The notes beneath the pieces are model-generated. The model ran no database searches. It had not been told where the DNA came from and saw only the letters and a list, made by a program, of their open reading frames with translations. Both the position numbers and the translations under genes were made by a program. Below are positions 1 through 6,887 of a DNA stretch of 9,605 nucleotides, in pieces (position 1 is the first letter of the stretch; every line of letters begins with the position of its first letter). Origin of the DNA: Acidobacteriota bacterium (GTDB lineage: Bacteria; Acidobacteriota; Terriglobia; UBA7540); contig JAKAWN010000261.1 of NCBI GenBank assembly GCA_021827245.1, forward strand, positions 1 through 9,605, read 5' to 3'.

Positions 1-2327
1 GTGAATTGGACTTTGTCGCCGACAGCGAAATGCCGTTCTTCACGTTTGTAAACATTGACGCCCTGAAGACGGTGCGGATCATAGGTGATTTCCTGGCCGT
101 TCGTACGCTGTACGGTGAGCACATTTTCACGGGGGTCTACATCGGTGACGTATGCGTATTCTTCTTTCCTGACGTGGAAGCGCGCGCTCCCGCGCGTATA
201 GCGAAGAACATCGCCAACCTCGTATTTCGCGGCCCATTGGCGGTCAGCCCCGGTCAGTTCGTGACGATTAGTCAAGACCGACACACGATATTCTTCTTTA
301 GCGACGCTCGACTGGGATTGAAGCCCCGCATGGATTTGCCGGTTAATTTGATGGCGGCTTTCATTGTCCGGTGAGACAACAAGCGTGTTCTGCGGCGCAC
401 GGAGATAATCGGTTGTGATCGCTTGAAGGCGCGCCTCTTTGTCGGCAACCTTGTGGATCCGCCCTTGGTCGTTGAGAAATTTCAGCGCCGCTTTAACATC
501 GCCTCTTGCGAAGGACTCGATGGCGGTCTTGAGTTCGGAATCTTTCTGCCGGACGATCTCCTCAAGGCGAGCCGTCCGCATTCCTGCGTGCTGAAACTGC
601 TCGAATGGCTTGCCGGCATCAACGGCCTGGTGTTGGCGGATGTCACCAACAAGTAAAACGCGATCCTCGGACCGAAGGCGTTTGAAGAATTGGTTCACTT
701 GAACTGTACTTGCAAGGCTCGATTCGTCGAGCACATAGAGGCGACGAGATTCCGGCTGACGCGGGCCGCCCTTTATCAAGAATTGCTGCAGAGTCGTCGA
801 TGCGATGCCTGCTTTTTCGAGGCCGTGGGCGGCACGGGATGTTGGTGCAAAGCCGCGGACACTGTAACCCTCTTTTTCGGAGGCGCGGCGGATGGCGCTG
901 AGGGTTGTTGTCTTGCCGCTCCCGGCGACCCCTTGGAAACCTGTAATCTTGTCCCTGCTTTCCAGAATGCTTGTGACAGCCCGGCGCTGGGCGTCGCTCA
1001 AGTGCCGAAATTCTGAAGAAAGAAGGCTGGGGATATTTCTTTCGTGAACTAGGGTCGCACCGGTCGTCTGGCTCGAAGTCATAGTGGCAATGTTCTGGCG
1101 TTCGAATGCGAGCATCGCACGTGTGGTAAACGAACGGTGAGGAGCGTCCGCAGTTGTTCTCTTGACCTCTACGAACTCGCCGGTCTGGATACGTTTGTCG
1201 AGGTTGCCTCTAATTTGGTCAAGGGTCGCCTCGCCCATCGCCCGTTTCAAAGCATCGCGGACCAAGAGTCGTTCCTCGACCACAGCCTCGCGCTCGGCGT
1301 TGCGGTCGCGGGCATACGTGACGGCTGCCTGCGCGCTTGTAAGTGCCTTTGCTTCATCACTGGGCTGATGCACTTGATGGCGGATGGCCTGAGCCTTTCG
1401 GACAACACCCTTCGGATCGTTGCCGTACTGGTCGGCAAGCGCGAGATTGACGGCCTTCATCTCGGCGGGCGTGAGGTGAACTTTCCTGCTGCGGGTCCGA
1501 TGACCTGCAATTTGAGCATCTCTGGCTCCCGCCTGCTTGTGGGCTTCTAGGAATGCGTAGATTTGTTTGCTGCGCGGGCTGCTGGCGGCGAGATATTCCT
1601 TCGAATAGCCCTTGATCTCGAACTCGCCCTCTTTGCGTCGCTCCAATTCGTAGCCGAGGCTCCGCAGGTGCGCGGCGAGTTCTGAACGATATATTGCTGT
1701 TGCGTAGGCTTGAGATTTATACATTTCGCGCGGCTGCAAGGCATGGAATTCTCCGTTTGGAGTTTTGGCGAGATTGAAGATGACCACATGAGTGTGGAGA
1801 TGGGGAGCCGAGTAGCCGTTCACGGGGCGGGCGCTATCGTGTTCAAACTTTGCCGCGATCATCTTCCCTGTGGTTTCAGCCGGGTGATTGCCTCCAATCC
1901 GGGCCTGGATGTAGTGCTCAAGCTCATTGAGAGCCGCATGGACAGCTTCGCGATGGGCTTCCCGAACTCGTTTGTCGGTACCGACAAGAGCAGTGATTGA
2001 AACACTTTTCGGCGCGCTAAAAGTTGCATCCCAACCCGCCCGGTGCTCTGCCGTGGAAAGCTTCTTGTTATTGCGCGTCTTTTGATGGCTTGCGAAACGG
2101 TGCTGAACGAGCTGTTCGCCACTCAGCGGGTCCCGGCCTTCCGCGAGGCAAGCGAATTGTTCTGATGGAACCTGGCCTGAGAGCCCCCAATCTGCGGCCA
2201 GCTTGCCGTACCACTCGCCGAAGATAGTCTGGCCCTCGGAATAATACGTCTGCTCGGCGTTCGCAAACTCCTGCTCGTGGTAGGAGTGAGCTTGGCCTGA
2301 ACTGAGCGGCTTGGAGATCGTGAGCAT
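1..2327 (-). CDS. mobF: MobF-family conjugative relaxase-helicase (TrwC/TraI type), C-terminus cut by window edge
   Basis: Reading the minus strand by hand from the ATG at 2327 gives 775 codons open to position 1, with no stop or frameshift. The protein nicks oriT, stays bound to the 5' end of the transferred strand and unwinds the plasmid. The N-terminal TrwC relaxase domain has candidate catalytic tyrosines Tyr16 and Tyr28/Tyr29, the signature GWDATFSAPKSVS at residues 98-110, and metal-binding histidines His163 (FEHD) plus those of HLHTH at 176-180. The helicase domain follows: Walker A GVAGSGKTT at 466-474, Walker B VLDE at 532-535, and GDIRQHQAVDAG at 561-572. R388 TrwC is about 966 residues, so roughly the last 190, with the later helicase motifs, are probably outside. 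The start lies 3 bases beyond the virD4 stop and its GGGGAG ribosome site is inside the virD4 end, so the two are probably translationally coupled. Family assignment is firm. Confidence 0.95.
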   Translation of the reverse strand, partial: MLTISKPLSSGQAHSYHEQEFANAEQTYYSEGQTIFGEWYGKLAADWGLSGQVPSEQFACLAEGRDPLSGEQLVQHRFASHQKTRNNKKLSTAEHRAGWDATFSAPKSVSITALVGTDKRVREAHREAVHAALNELEHYIQARIGGNHPAETTGKMIAAKFEHDSARPVNGYSAPHLHTHVVIFNLAKTPNGEFHALQPREMYKSQAYATAIYRSELAAHLRSLGYELERRKEGEFEIKGYSKEYLAASSPRSKQIYAFLEAHKQAGARDAQIAGHRTRSRKVHLTPAEMKAVNLALADQYGNDPKGVVRKAQAIRHQVHQPSDEAKALTSAQAAVTYARDRNAEREAVVEERLLVRDALKRAMGEATLDQIRGNLDKRIQTGEFVEVKRTTADAPHRSFTTRAMLAFERQNIATMTSSQTTGATLVHERNIPSLLSSEFRHLSDAQRRAVTSILESRDKITGFQGVAGSGKTTTLSAIRRASEKEGYSVRGFAPTSRAAHGLEKAGIASTTLQQFLIKGGPRQPESRRLYVLDESSLASTVQVNQFFKRLRSEDRVLLVGDIRQHQAVDAGKPFEQFQHAGMRTARLEEIVRQKDSELKTAIESFARGDVKAALKFLNDQGRIHKVADKEARLQAITTDYLRAPQNTLVVSPDNESRHQINRQIHAGLQSQSSVAKEEYRVSVLTNRHELTGADRQWAAKYEVGDVLRYTRGSARFHVRKEEYAYVTDVDPRENVLTVQRTNGQEITYDPHRLQGVNVYKREERHFAVGDKVQF

Positions 2328-2330
2328 GGC

Positions 2331-4349
2331 TTATGCGCTCCCCAACATCGCTTGGCTTTCCCCTGTTTCCGGTTTGGGAATTCGTGGATTAAGGGTCGCA
2401 TCGTTCGCTGGATCGTCGGGTTCGTTCGGCTCGTCGGATGCCGGATGCGTTTGGATCAGCGAAAGCATTGGGTCGGGAATGTTTGCTGGGATTATCTTCT
2501 CGTGGTTCTTCTCCGGCGGAACGTAAGGGAACGACAACCTTAATGTGAATCCTGGAGTTTGGTATATGCAATGCAGGTCCTCGAGATTCATCACTTCGGA
2601 ACCAAGGATCGCGCCTTCGATTCGGCTTTCCAGAGAAGTATTTTTGGTTGAATGACGGCTCATATCGCCAGTCGTTCGGCCCTCCCGGAGGCGCTCGATT
2701 TCGAACTCGCCCACAGACCGGCTGATCCACTCGGCGGCATGGGGCTCGCCGGTTCGGAAGAAGATTTTGGTGCGCGGCTGGGACAACATGGCCTCGGCTT
2801 CCTTCCCGTAATTGGACTCGACCTGGCTGCGGCCCTGGAAGCCCAGCACCATCCGAACATTCGATTTGCGGCTCTCGGCCAAAGCGAGCGGAAGTGTGGG
2901 AAGGGTTTCAAGACTGGCCAATTCATCCAAAATTACCCACACCGGTGGGTACTCCCACCCAACCTGTTCCGTCAGTCGAAGAATGAGGAAGTCGAGCCAA
3001 AGTGTCATGAGCGGTCGGAGAATTCTGCGCGTCGTTTTTTTCGTCGTAATGAAGATCCAACCTTCGCGTCGTTCGACCCATTTCGTCGCCGTCCAGGAGT
3101 GCGCATTATCATTTGGCGGCAGTAGGCCGAATGCGGCGCTTGCCCGCTCCAGGACTCCCAGCACCCCCGTGCGCTGCTGTGGGGCAACCTTGCTGATGAT
3201 GGCTTCAAGCGGCGTTCCGGCAACGCGCTTGTCAATCTCAGGATCAGCCCTGGCGATCCATTGCCAGAGCTGCTGGGGGGTCGGATGGAACTTCAGGAGA
3301 TGGGCCAGGATTTTTCGCGGACTTTCGACGAAGAATCGGTTCTCACGGTCGCGGTCTGGAAAGAGCGGCTCGGCTAACGCATCGGCCTCAGTGAAATCGA
3401 GCATTTCTTCAGAGGGCGACCAATAGGGCATCCGGGCATCGAGAGGATTGAGAATAACGTCTCCTCTTCCGGGGTCGAAATAGTGGGCAACGTATTCCAG
3501 AGTTGGGTCGTAAATGATGGCGGTTTCTTGCCGACGGCTGACTTGCGTGAGAAGCTGGCGAATGAGCGAAGATTTTCCGGTCCCCGTGTCCCCCACCATA
3601 AGAAAGTGCTCGGGTTCGTGCTGCCTTGCGACACGAACCATAGCGCGCTCAGGCTCCTTAAGGTTGCATCGCTCCCAGAGAGTCGGTGGATTCGTGGTCT
3701 CCCAGCCTATGCCGCTGTGATGTCTTGTCCGTTGGTGATATTGAGTTCGCGTCCTAAGATTGGCACCCTTCAACACACGGCCGAGACGGGCCACTCGACT
3801 GTCCTCAAAGTCTTTGCTGAGGGCGAGTGGAAGAGTTGACCCGAACACCAAGAGGGCCACATACCAAGCATTCCGGCAAAGCTCCCAAACCGAGCGTCCG
3901 CCGAAGAAAACCTGCCCAAGCCAACGATGGATTTCGTTGTCGGTCAGCCGCACTGCGCGCCATTCAAGTCGCTTCGCACCTTGCCGGCTAGCGAATTGGG
4001 ACAAGGCAAAGGGAACTGATTGCGATCCCGCCACAGGTTTAGGAACGGGGTTTACATCCTGGTCGAGCGCTATTCTAGACGAATGGGGAAAGACAACCGT
4101 GAGGACATCAAATGTTTCCGGTGGCCGGAGAAACATGTTGCGGGTGGATGCCATGTGAGCGGTACGAAAGTAAATCGGGAAATAGAGCCGTTGGAGTGGG
4201 GACCATTCAGTCTTGAACTGATAACCAAAGGCCCCAAGGCCGGCCACTAGAGCCGCCGTGAACGCGAGCAAAGTGAACACTGGCTTATGGCGCGGCCACC
4301 GATGGCCTTCGTTCGGGTACCGGGCTGGAACTTGAATTTCTTCCACCAT
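2331..4349 (-). CDS. virD4: Type IV coupling protein, VirD4/TrwB/TraD family ATPase
   Basis: This 672-residue inner-membrane ATPase links the relaxosome to the secretion channel and drives DNA export. Two hydrophobic segments (about residues 25-43 and 162-178) anchor the N-terminus. Walker A is GDTGTGKSS at 253-261 and Walker B is VILDE at 472-476, followed by a conserved stretch (LALAESRKSNVRMVLGFQG, 488-506) typical of coupling proteins. The segment between the membrane helices, about 118 residues, is longer than I recall for TrwB or TraD. The C-terminal tail (about 636-672) is rich in Asp, Glu and Pro and probably disordered, as in TraD. The ATG is 3 bases after the upstream stop with GGAG six bases before it. 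Placement between a TrwA-like gene and a MobF relaxase matches trwB of R388. Confidence 0.95.
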   Translation of the reverse strand: MVEEIQVPARYPNEGHRWPRHKPVFTLLAFTAALVAGLGAFGYQFKTEWSPLQRLYFPIYFRTAHMASTRNMFLRPPETFDVLTVVFPHSSRIALDQDVNPVPKPVAGSQSVPFALSQFASRQGAKRLEWRAVRLTDNEIHRWLGQVFFGGRSVWELCRNAWYVALLVFGSTLPLALSKDFEDSRVARLGRVLKGANLRTRTQYHQRTRHHSGIGWETTNPPTLWERCNLKEPERAMVRVARQHEPEHFLMVGDTGTGKSSLIRQLLTQVSRRQETAIIYDPTLEYVAHYFDPGRGDVILNPLDARMPYWSPSEEMLDFTEADALAEPLFPDRDRENRFFVESPRKILAHLLKFHPTPQQLWQWIARADPEIDKRVAGTPLEAIISKVAPQQRTGVLGVLERASAAFGLLPPNDNAHSWTATKWVERREGWIFITTKKTTRRILRPLMTLWLDFLILRLTEQVGWEYPPVWVILDELASLETLPTLPLALAESRKSNVRMVLGFQGRSQVESNYGKEAEAMLSQPRTKIFFRTGEPHAAEWISRSVGEFEIERLREGRTTGDMSRHSTKNTSLESRIEGAILGSEVMNLEDLHCIYQTPGFTLRLSFPYVPPEKNHEKIIPANIPDPMLSLIQTHPASDEPNEPDDPANDATLNPRIPKPETGESQAMLGSA

Positions 4350-4352
4350 GAA

Positions 4353-4751
4353 TTACTCCAGACATCCTGTGGCTGCGTCGCTCGTAATTGTTTGGCTAGT
4401 ACCGCGCGACATCGACAGGGCGTTCTTCAACAATTCGTCAGCCTCTCTGTACTTCGAGGCATGGGCCGCGCTGGTAATTTGTTGAACGCGCTCCTTGGTG
4501 AGTTTTTCGCCCGAGCGCAGGGCATAAAGCAGGTTGACCAGGATGTCCTGCGTGGCGCAAATCTCGGCAAGTATTGCCCGCTGGAATGGTGAGGGAACCC
4601 CGTGTGCAATGTCGGATATCCGCCCGCTCGCCCATTCTGACGGCGCTTTTCCCTCTCGCGCTGCAAGCCGCTGGACTCGGTCAAAAACGGTTTCTCGGAC
4701 TCTTATTCCAATTTGGTGCGTGCGGGTGGTCAGCTTGGGACGTTTTCTCAC
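4353..4751 (-). CDS. TrwA-like relaxosome accessory / DNA-binding protein (probable ribbon-helix-helix)
   Basis: A small basic protein of 132 residues from a GTG start at 4751, or 141 from an ATG at 4778. I prefer the GTG because GGAGG lies four bases before it, while the ATG has no clear ribosome site; the four-base spacing is short. The N-terminal part (QIGIRVRETVFDRVQRLAAREG) has a beta-strand then helix pattern with alternating hydrophobic and basic residues, as in ribbon-helix-helix proteins, and the C-terminal half is predicted helical. Position supports a TrwA-like role: it is the first gene of a trwA-trwB-trwC-like cassette, directly downstream of a structured gap. TrwA of R388 binds oriT, stimulates the relaxase and represses its own operon; the same job is inferred here, not shown. 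A MobC-type accessory protein is the alternative. Confidence 0.75.
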   Translation of the reverse strand: MRKRPKLTTRTHQIGIRVRETVFDRVQRLAAREGKAPSEWASGRISDIAHGVPSPFQRAILAEICATQDILVNLLYALRSGEKLTKERVQQITSAAHASKYREADELLKNALSMSRGTSQTITSDAATGCLE

Positions 4752-4755
4752 ATTT

Positions 4756-4760
4756 CCTCC
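4756..4760 (-). promoter_or_regulatory. Ribosome binding site GGAGG deciding the start of the TrwA-like gene
   Basis: On the minus strand GGAGG is followed by four bases and GTG at 4751. It lies inside the longer reading frame from the ATG at 4778, which has no comparable site, so it favours the shorter protein. Confidence 0.5.
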
Positions 4761-4780
4761 AAACGGTTGAAATAACATGA

Positions 4781-4796
4781 GTTAGCATCCGCTACC
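4781..4796. repeat. Imperfect 6-4-6 palindrome, operator-like copy 1
   Basis: Left arm gttagc (4781-4786), spacer atcc, right arm gctacc (4791-4796), with one mismatch between arms. It has the same arms and spacing as the perfect copy at 4849-4864 and lies three bases before the ATG at 4778, where a bound protein could block transcription of the TrwA-like operon. Confidence 0.5.
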
Positions 4797-4809
4797 GGGC
4801 ATCTTGTAA
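4781..4809 (-). promoter_or_regulatory. Weak candidate promoter for the TrwA-like/virD4/relaxase operon
   Basis: On the minus strand a TTACAA (-35-like, 4809-4804) is separated by 17 bases from GCTAAC (-10-like, 4786-4781). Matches to the sigma-70 consensus are 4/6 and 3/6, so this is weak. If used, transcription would begin near 4774, after the ATG at 4778 but before the GTG at 4751. The -10-like hexamer coincides with one arm of a palindrome, a layout expected for autorepression. Confidence 0.2.
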
Positions 4810-4833
4810 GTCCGGCGTGTTCAAGCAGTTGCA

Positions 4834-4843
4834 GGTCGCGACC
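4834..4843. repeat. Perfect 10-bp palindrome GGTCGCGACC
   Basis: The sequence equals its own reverse complement. It lies between the two 6-4-6 palindromes in the candidate oriT region and could bind a dimeric DNA-binding protein. It could also be chance in GC-rich sequence. Confidence 0.45.
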
Positions 4844-4848
4844 AAAAT

Positions 4849-4864
4849 GGTAGCGACGGCTACC
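4849..4864. repeat. Perfect 6-4-6 palindrome, operator-like copy 2
   Basis: Arms ggtagc (4849-4854) and gctacc (4859-4864) are perfect reverse complements around the spacer gacg. The right arm is identical to the right arm of the copy at 4781-4796; the two centres are 68 bp apart. Ribbon-helix-helix dimers commonly bind such short repeats. Confidence 0.55.
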
Positions 4865-4885
4865 CTTCCAGGGGTGACGTACCAA

Positions 4886-4902
4886 GCGCGGCGAAGCCGC
4901 GC
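4886..4902. repeat. 7-bp perfect hairpin with GAA loop (GCGAAGC core)
   Basis: Arms gcgcggc (4886-4892) and gccgcgc (4896-4902) pair perfectly around the loop gaa on the plus strand. The centre is GCGAAGC (4891-4897), a heptamer known to form an exceptionally stable single-stranded DNA mini-hairpin. No T-run follows in either direction, so a simple intrinsic terminator is unlikely. Confidence 0.65.
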
Positions 4903-4913
4903 GCCTGATCTGC

Positions 4914-4928
4914 CGCTGCGAAGCAGCG
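4914..4928. repeat. 6-bp perfect hairpin with GAA loop (second GCGAAGC core)
   Basis: Arms cgctgc (4914-4919) and gcagcg (4923-4928) pair perfectly around the loop gaa. The centre is again GCGAAGC (4918-4924) on the same strand as in the hairpin at 4886-4902, with loop centres 27 bases apart. The outer arm bases differ, so the pair is not a plain duplication. Confidence 0.65.
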
Positions 4929-4944
4929 CTGACACCACAACTCA

Positions 4945-5286
4945 TCACTCACCTCCAACCGAATTACGAGACTCAACCTGGCGGTCGGTCGCCGCGGAAT
5001 TGCCGGTGGATGGTGGATTTGAACGAGAGGTCTTGTGCTTGGAAGTAGCGGTGCCGTCGCGGCGGGATTTCGTTGTCGCCAGCAATTCGGGATGTGAATC
5101 GCGCCAAGTCTTGTAGTCGCCATCGTCATTGAAGAGCCGTTGGAGAGCCCCTGCAATAATGTGTGAGAGGTTCTTCGTTGGTACGCACGCTGCGTAGCGG
5201 CGAAGCTCTTCGAGGATCTGGGCATCAAGCCGAATTGCAATGGTCTCTTTCTTGGGCGGTGCTGGCGGTGGTTGGATAATCAGCAT
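4945..5286 (-). CDS. Ribbon-helix-helix (CopG/Arc-like) DNA-binding protein
   Basis: This 113-residue protein has a proline-rich N-terminus, then ETIAIRLDAQILEELRRYAA (14-33) and LSHIIAGALQRLFNDD (40-55). That strand-helix-helix pattern with a basic-hydrophobic strand is typical of CopG/Arc repressors. The tail from about 70 is rich in Ser, Thr, Lys and Arg and probably flexible, perhaps a non-specific DNA contact. The ribosome site AGGAG overlaps the virB8 TAG stop and lies eight bases from the ATG, so the gene is the last of the virB-like operon. It flanks the structured gap opposite the TrwA-like gene, suggesting it binds there as regulator or relaxosome part. An antitoxin role is unlikely because no toxin gene is adjacent. 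Fold assignment is fairly sure; the target is inferred. Confidence 0.8.
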   Translation of the reverse strand: MLIIQPPPAPPKKETIAIRLDAQILEELRRYAACVPTKNLSHIIAGALQRLFNDDGDYKTWRDSHPELLATTKSRRDGTATSKHKTSRSNPPSTGNSAATDRQVESRNSVGGE

Positions 5287-5297
5287 AAATGATTCTC

Positions 5298-5987
5298 CTA
5301 TTGGGCTGAATGAACCGGCGTAAAGGCTTCGTCAGCTCGGAAGTCGGTGATCGTGAGACCCAGCGGGTTAATGGGGATCAGGTGGTTTGGAACACGGCTC
5401 TTGAACACAAAGACGAAGCTGGCTGTGAAAAGGGTCTTGCTCAAAACCGAATGGTCAACGGGCGAATACTGGGTTTCGTAAAAGTCTACGCTGGCCTTGT
5501 AGGGCGGATTGTCCATCGGCTGTAGGGCGACTTGTTCGACCTCGATGCCGACTTCGGGTGCTGAAGGAGTGTCGAGGAAGTTTTCGATGGTCTTGTCCTT
5601 CTTATAGCTTGCGATGGTGTCATTCGCCAGGTTGCCGTCGAGGAAGTAAAGGGCTTTGGTAAAGTCGTCGTTGATCGTGTAACGATTCCGGCGATAGAAA
5701 AGTTCGCAGAACTGAGTGAGGAAGTATTTGGCCTCGACTGCGTGCGGCTTATACGCGAAGGCATCGTAGTTGACGGCTTCCGCCCGGCCCAGCTTGTCAA
5801 TGCGGATCACCAGCGGCTTGACGTTGCGGAAGGTGTTGATGGTTTTCACATTCAAGACGACAAGCCCGACAACGGCGAGTGCGAGAAGAGCGATAGCAAC
5901 CTTGAGATAATTGTTCATCACAATGGCCTGGCCAAACTGCTCCATATAAAGTTGTTTCGCCTCGTTGAAATTCGTGTCTTTGGACAT
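5298..5987 (-). CDS. virB8: Type IV secretion protein VirB8/TrbF family
   Basis: A 229-residue bitopic inner-membrane protein that nucleates assembly of the secretion channel and contacts other inner-membrane and core subunits. The sequence shows a short cytoplasmic N-terminus (1-27), one membrane segment (about 29-46) and a periplasmic NTF2-like domain. The C-terminal INPLGLTITDFRADEAF (206-222) is the family hallmark (NPLGL-x-I-x-DFR). Length is normal for the family. The ATG has AGGAG seven bases upstream and follows the virB6 stop by 15 bases. Identification is firm; whether the protein is closer to TrbF or to VirB8 cannot be settled here. Confidence 0.93.
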   Translation of the reverse strand: MSKDTNFNEAKQLYMEQFGQAIVMNNYLKVAIALLALAVVGLVVLNVKTINTFRNVKPLVIRIDKLGRAEAVNYDAFAYKPHAVEAKYFLTQFCELFYRRNRYTINDDFTKALYFLDGNLANDTIASYKKDKTIENFLDTPSAPEVGIEVEQVALQPMDNPPYKASVDFYETQYSPVDHSVLSKTLFTASFVFVFKSRVPNHLIPINPLGLTITDFRADEAFTPVHSAQ

Positions 5988-6002
5988 TTCGTACTCCTGG
6001 TG

Positions 6003-6854
6003 TTAAGCCTTTCGCGAGCCAAAGGAGTTGAGCATTTCGGAAGCGCCCGCGCCTGCGGCGCCGCTGAAGATGTTGCTGGTCAGAGCAGGAACCTTCAGCA
6101 GCACGTAAACCGAAGCCACCACTACAATCAGGAGAGGTGCGAACAAGGCTTCCTCTTGGTTCAAGGGAATGGGCTGACCGTGGTAAAGGTTCATGAAGGC
6201 CGTGAGTACGTTGCCGATGATATAGACGACGGCGGCGGCAATGACTTGGTAGAAGGCATACTGGATGAAAGCCCTGAACCATCCCCAGAAAAGCCAGTCA
6301 AGTTGCGGGACGATAAAGAATGGAATGAAGATCGGCCCTACGAGGACGCACACGGCGGTCGCGACAACCCCAAAGGCGACGACCACCATCGCAATGGCTT
6401 GGGCAACCGCAAGCAGAATCATGATGCCCCAGTATTCGAAGTAGGTCCAAAACTCAAGCGTTGCGCCAGGCGGCTCGATGGTCCCCATGAAGGCGGAAAT
6501 GCGGCTCGTAATCGTGTCCAGCATGTCGTGGGAAATCGTGTTCGATAGGTATTGGACCTGATTGATGACAAGGTGGTGAAAGTCCACGCCAATGCCGGGA
6601 ATAGGAGTGTTGTAATAATTGATCATTGCGAAACCGAAGGCGATCATCATCACCAGGCTTGCGAACCGTGAAAACTGCATCCCGGCATAGAACTCCCCAG
6701 CGCCGAGCGCGATCTTGATGCCGAACCACGCGAGCATGATGGTGGCGAGCGCGCGGAACATGTTTTCGCCCATGTGGACAAAGATTCCCGTATTCGCAGT
6801 CAGCAAGTTCGTGATCGCCGTAAAAACCCAGGTGTAGTAGTTCGAACCCCACAT
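6003..6854 (-). CDS. virB6: Type IV secretion polytopic membrane protein VirB6/TrbL family
   Basis: A 283-residue polytopic inner-membrane protein, expected to help pass substrate through the inner membrane. Hydrophobic segments are visible at about 33-52, 64-80, 143-167, 168-184, 195-219 and 237-253. A larger polar region (about 81-140) between the second and third segments fits the central periplasmic loop of VirB6. The aromatic-rich stretch after GPIFIPFF (173-180) and the C-terminal VPALTSNIFSGAAG (255-268) are typical of TrbL/VirB6 proteins. The ATG is preceded by GGAGG with good spacing and follows virB5 by 33 bases. No separate trbK or virB7 gene lies between virB5 and this gene. Confidence 0.9.
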   Translation of the reverse strand: MWGSNYYTWVFTAITNLLTANTGIFVHMGENMFRALATIMLAWFGIKIALGAGEFYAGMQFSRFASLVMMIAFGFAMINYYNTPIPGIGVDFHHLVINQVQYLSNTISHDMLDTITSRISAFMGTIEPPGATLEFWTYFEYWGIMILLAVAQAIAMVVVAFGVVATAVCVLVGPIFIPFFIVPQLDWLFWGWFRAFIQYAFYQVIAAAVVYIIGNVLTAFMNLYHGQPIPLNQEEALFAPLLIVVVASVYVLLKVPALTSNIFSGAAGAGASEMLNSFGSRKA

Positions 6855-6887
6855 GGTGAAAACCCTCCGCGCGCTCGTAATCGTTGG

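Larger units (their letters stand above)
4779..4944. other. Structured intergenic region, candidate origin of transfer (oriT) and operon control region
   Basis: A 166-bp gap between two small DNA-binding protein genes in an otherwise nearly gapless array. It holds two GAA-loop hairpins, a 10-bp palindrome and two copies of a 6-4-6 palindrome. In R388 oriT lies directly upstream of trwA, the same relative position. I could not identify a nic sequence matching those I know for MobF relaxases, so the oriT call rests on position and inverted-repeat density. No supported gene lies inside. Confidence 0.5.

Noticed and set aside
1137..1550. Plus-strand frame of 137 codons opposite the relaxase
   Set aside because: The minus-strand relaxase frame continues uninterrupted through this stretch with family-typical sequence on both sides.
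1..2327. Relaxase as a broken or frameshifted gene
   Set aside because: Codon-by-codon reading from 2327 to 1 gives one open frame with relaxase and helicase motifs in the right order; it is only cut by the window edge.
2652..3426. Overlapping plus-strand frames of 157 and 204 codons opposite virD4
   Set aside because: They lie wholly inside the Walker-motif-bearing coupling protein gene, overlap each other and show no recognisable domain.
4886..4928. The two hairpins as intrinsic terminators of the virB-like operon
   Set aside because: They lie downstream of the RHH gene stop but have no T-run after either stem in either direction, and both share a GAA loop core, which suggests another role. 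Weak or Rho-assisted termination is not excluded.
5200..5206. Further GCGAAGC heptamer (also at 7016-7022)
   Set aside because: The flanking bases do not extend the stem and both sites are inside coding sequence; occasional copies are expected by chance in 9.6 kb.
5742..6548. Plus-strand open frame of 268 codons opposite virB8 and virB6
   Set aside because: It runs antisense across two well-supported genes and their gap, is unusually charged and low in hydrophobics, resembles no family I know, and is best explained as the mirror of hydrophobic codons on the other strand.
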